DNA of 60,000 nt from Bolinopsis microptera (Eukaryota > Ctenophora > Tentaculata > Lobata > Bolinopsidae): NCBI RefSeq assembly GCF_026151205.1, contig NC_087072.1, positions 22,711,603 to 22,771,602 of the forward strand. The letters are read 5' to 3'. The translations under genes and the position numbers were made by a program. The notes under the pieces are model-generated. The model was not told the DNA's origin, ran no database searches, and worked only from the letters and a program-made list of their open reading frames with translations. Positions 58,403-60,000 of the stretch are shown here, piece by piece (position 1 is the first letter of the stretch; every line of letters begins with the position of its first letter).

Positions 58403-60000
58403 CTACGAAAATTTAAGGTTACAAATATCAAAGTCTTTATTTGTCCAGTCATACACGGCATGACAATGCTGGTTGGAAAGTAGTGAAGATTTCAGTTTGG
58501 ATTTCAGGCAAGAAATACTAACAGAACAATCAAAGATTTTAAGGTTAGGGGTTATTATATTCCATATTTTCGTTGACCTCGTGTTATGGTTGTCTGGGGG
58601 ATCCGGTTTATTGATAATAAGCATTGGTTTCCTGGAAGAACGAGAATACTCTTCGTACATAGACATAGGAGTAGAAAACTTCATGATCTTGAATAATTCT
58701 ATGTAGCTATGGTAAGTATAAAGATTTTGTACAGTGAGTATCTCGTTGTTTTTAAACAGAGGTTTAGTGTGCTCCTTTTTATAGAATTTACTATCAAGTT
58801 TCTGGTCAGTAAATGGTCTGGTTCGAACACACGTTTTGAATTTATCCAGGTAGGCTGCTCTATCACCAAACAAGACCCTCAGACAGTACTTCTGTGCAGT
58901 GAATATTGAGCTTATACGATTTTTAGCTGCCCCACCCCATGCTGATATGCAGTACGACAGATGGGATTCAAAAAGAGTGTAGTATAACTGTCTGTGGAGA
59001 AATTCTGGGAGGGAGCAGCGTAGACGACACAGAGTTGAGGTGGCATGGTTAAGCTTTCGTTTTAGGGCTATTATATGTTCTTCCCATGTTAGATTTTCGT
59101 CAATGACGACTCCTAAAAATCTAGCTGACGTTACTCTTTTGATGGGGTAGTTGTCTATATTCATTATGAATTCTTCTTCAACGTTTGCTTCAGTACGTGA
59201 CTTAGGTCTAAAGTGAATGTAGCAGCATTTTGACATGTTTATGTGAAGCTTGTTAGCCCGCATGTATGTTTGAAGGTTTGAAAGTAGGGCGTTGCTGCGT
59301 TCATATGCTTCTTGTGCAGTTTTACCAACAACAAATATGTTGGTGTCATCCGCAAAGGTGACAAACGATCCCAAGCTAGAGCTATTAGAGATATCATTTA
59401 TGTAAAGTAGGAATAGAAGGGGTCCGAGAATTGACCCCTGGGGAACCCCAAATTTTATTGGAAGTAGGTCGGACTTTTCTCCTACAACATCAGTGTACTG
59501 AAATCGATTAGTTAGGTAGCTCTTGATCAGATCGTTTGCCACGCCACGGATGCCATACCTTTCTAGTTTGGTAAGTAATGTTGAGTGATCTATAGTATCG
59601 AAAGCTTTGCTGAGGTCGATGAATATGCCTAACACATGGTGCTTCAATTTGATGTGCTTAGATATGAGGTCAACAGAGTAGTTTACTGCATGGGAGGTTG
59701 AGTGCGATTGCCTGAAACCAAACTGAGTCTTAGATATTATTCCCTGAGAGCTGACAAACGAATAAATCCTAGAATATATGATTTTCTCAAATATTTTGCC
59801 AAATATGGACAAGGTGGATATAGGACGGTAGTTTTCTATTTCTTCTGGATTACCTTTTTTGAAGACAGGTGTGATTCTGCCAGTCTTAAGTATATCAGGG
59901 AATATACCATTTGACATAAGCTTGTTTAAGTATCTACTGATAATTGGTGCAATAACGTGGGACGAAGTTTTAATAACGGTTATGGGAATATCACTGGCCT
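58403..60000 (-). mobile_element. LINE retrotransposon, reverse-transcriptase ORF, 5' end outside the window
   Basis: A 504-codon frame from 59917 to the stop at 58403 is open and continues upstream without a stop to 60000. RT motifs in order: ITPVFKKGNPEEIENYRPIS, QFGFRQSHSTSHA, GIFIDLSKAFDTIDH (motif A), GVPQGSILGPLLFLLYIND (motif B), FADDTN (catalytic motif C) and ARFLGVVIDENLTW. It then has the C-terminal region typical of Jockey/CR1-type elements (SYCISAWGG, TRSTKIWN). All catalytic aspartates are present and no frame break is visible, so this copy may be recent. The endonuclease domain would lie beyond the window. Only the portion inside the window is annotated. Confidence 0.93.

Overview
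This is a eukaryotic, metazoan-type nuclear window. It is AT-rich, its genes are split by GT-AG introns, and it carries non-LTR retrotransposons, DNA-transposon remnants and minisatellites. The genes (WDR1/AIP1, an NSD-type histone methyltransferase, CPSF73, the ciliary protein TMEM237, a GOLD-domain protein, C2H2 zinc-finger proteins) are typical of animals. The reverse-transcriptase remnants resemble those common in cnidarian, sponge and ctenophore genomes, so an early-branching marine invertebrate is plausible, but the sequence does not settle the phylum.

Layout. 0.5-4.6 kb (minus): a 32-finger C2H2 protein with one apparent 1-bp frameshift. 4.7-10.5 kb: gene-free and repeat-rich. 10.5-12.4 kb (plus): an intact, single-exon WDR1. 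13.2-25.6 kb (plus): a ten-exon GOLD-domain gene whose 7.4-kb intron holds two large minisatellites. 27.0-28.5 kb (minus): an unrecognised gene. 29.5-37.1 kb (minus): an NSD-type H3K36 methyltransferase, 13 coding exons, 1847 aa. 37.7-41.2 kb (minus): CPSF3, ten coding exons, 688 aa. 42.2-44.1 kb (minus): TMEM237-like, four exons, 443 aa. 45.5-46.7 kb (minus): a frame-disrupted zinc-finger array. 48.2-49.7 kb (minus): a small unrecognised gene. 53.2-57.0 kb (plus): a gene with Smr-like exons. 58.4-60.0 kb (minus): the RT half of a LINE that runs out of the window. Exon phases were checked by hand and close exactly for the GOLD, NSD, CPSF3 and TMEM237 models.

The genes are housekeeping or regulatory and do not form one pathway. 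The block from 27 to 49.7 kb is all on the minus strand and dense, with only 0.6 kb between the CPSF3 stop and the NSD start.

The least expected content is mobile. (i) A dispersed family of very short elements (75-84 bp), two copies having perfect 9-bp target duplications. (ii) A 213-bp element with a perfect 8-bp duplication, sitting 16 bp from a splice acceptor. (iii) A TA-flanked family with ends CCTTACTCGGGA, present as about 121-bp, 238-bp and 801-bp forms. (iv) A 0.9-kb element with inverted arms of about 110 bp. No CRISPR array, rRNA gene or convincing tRNA was seen. I found no clear evidence for a wholly new biological system beyond these element families.
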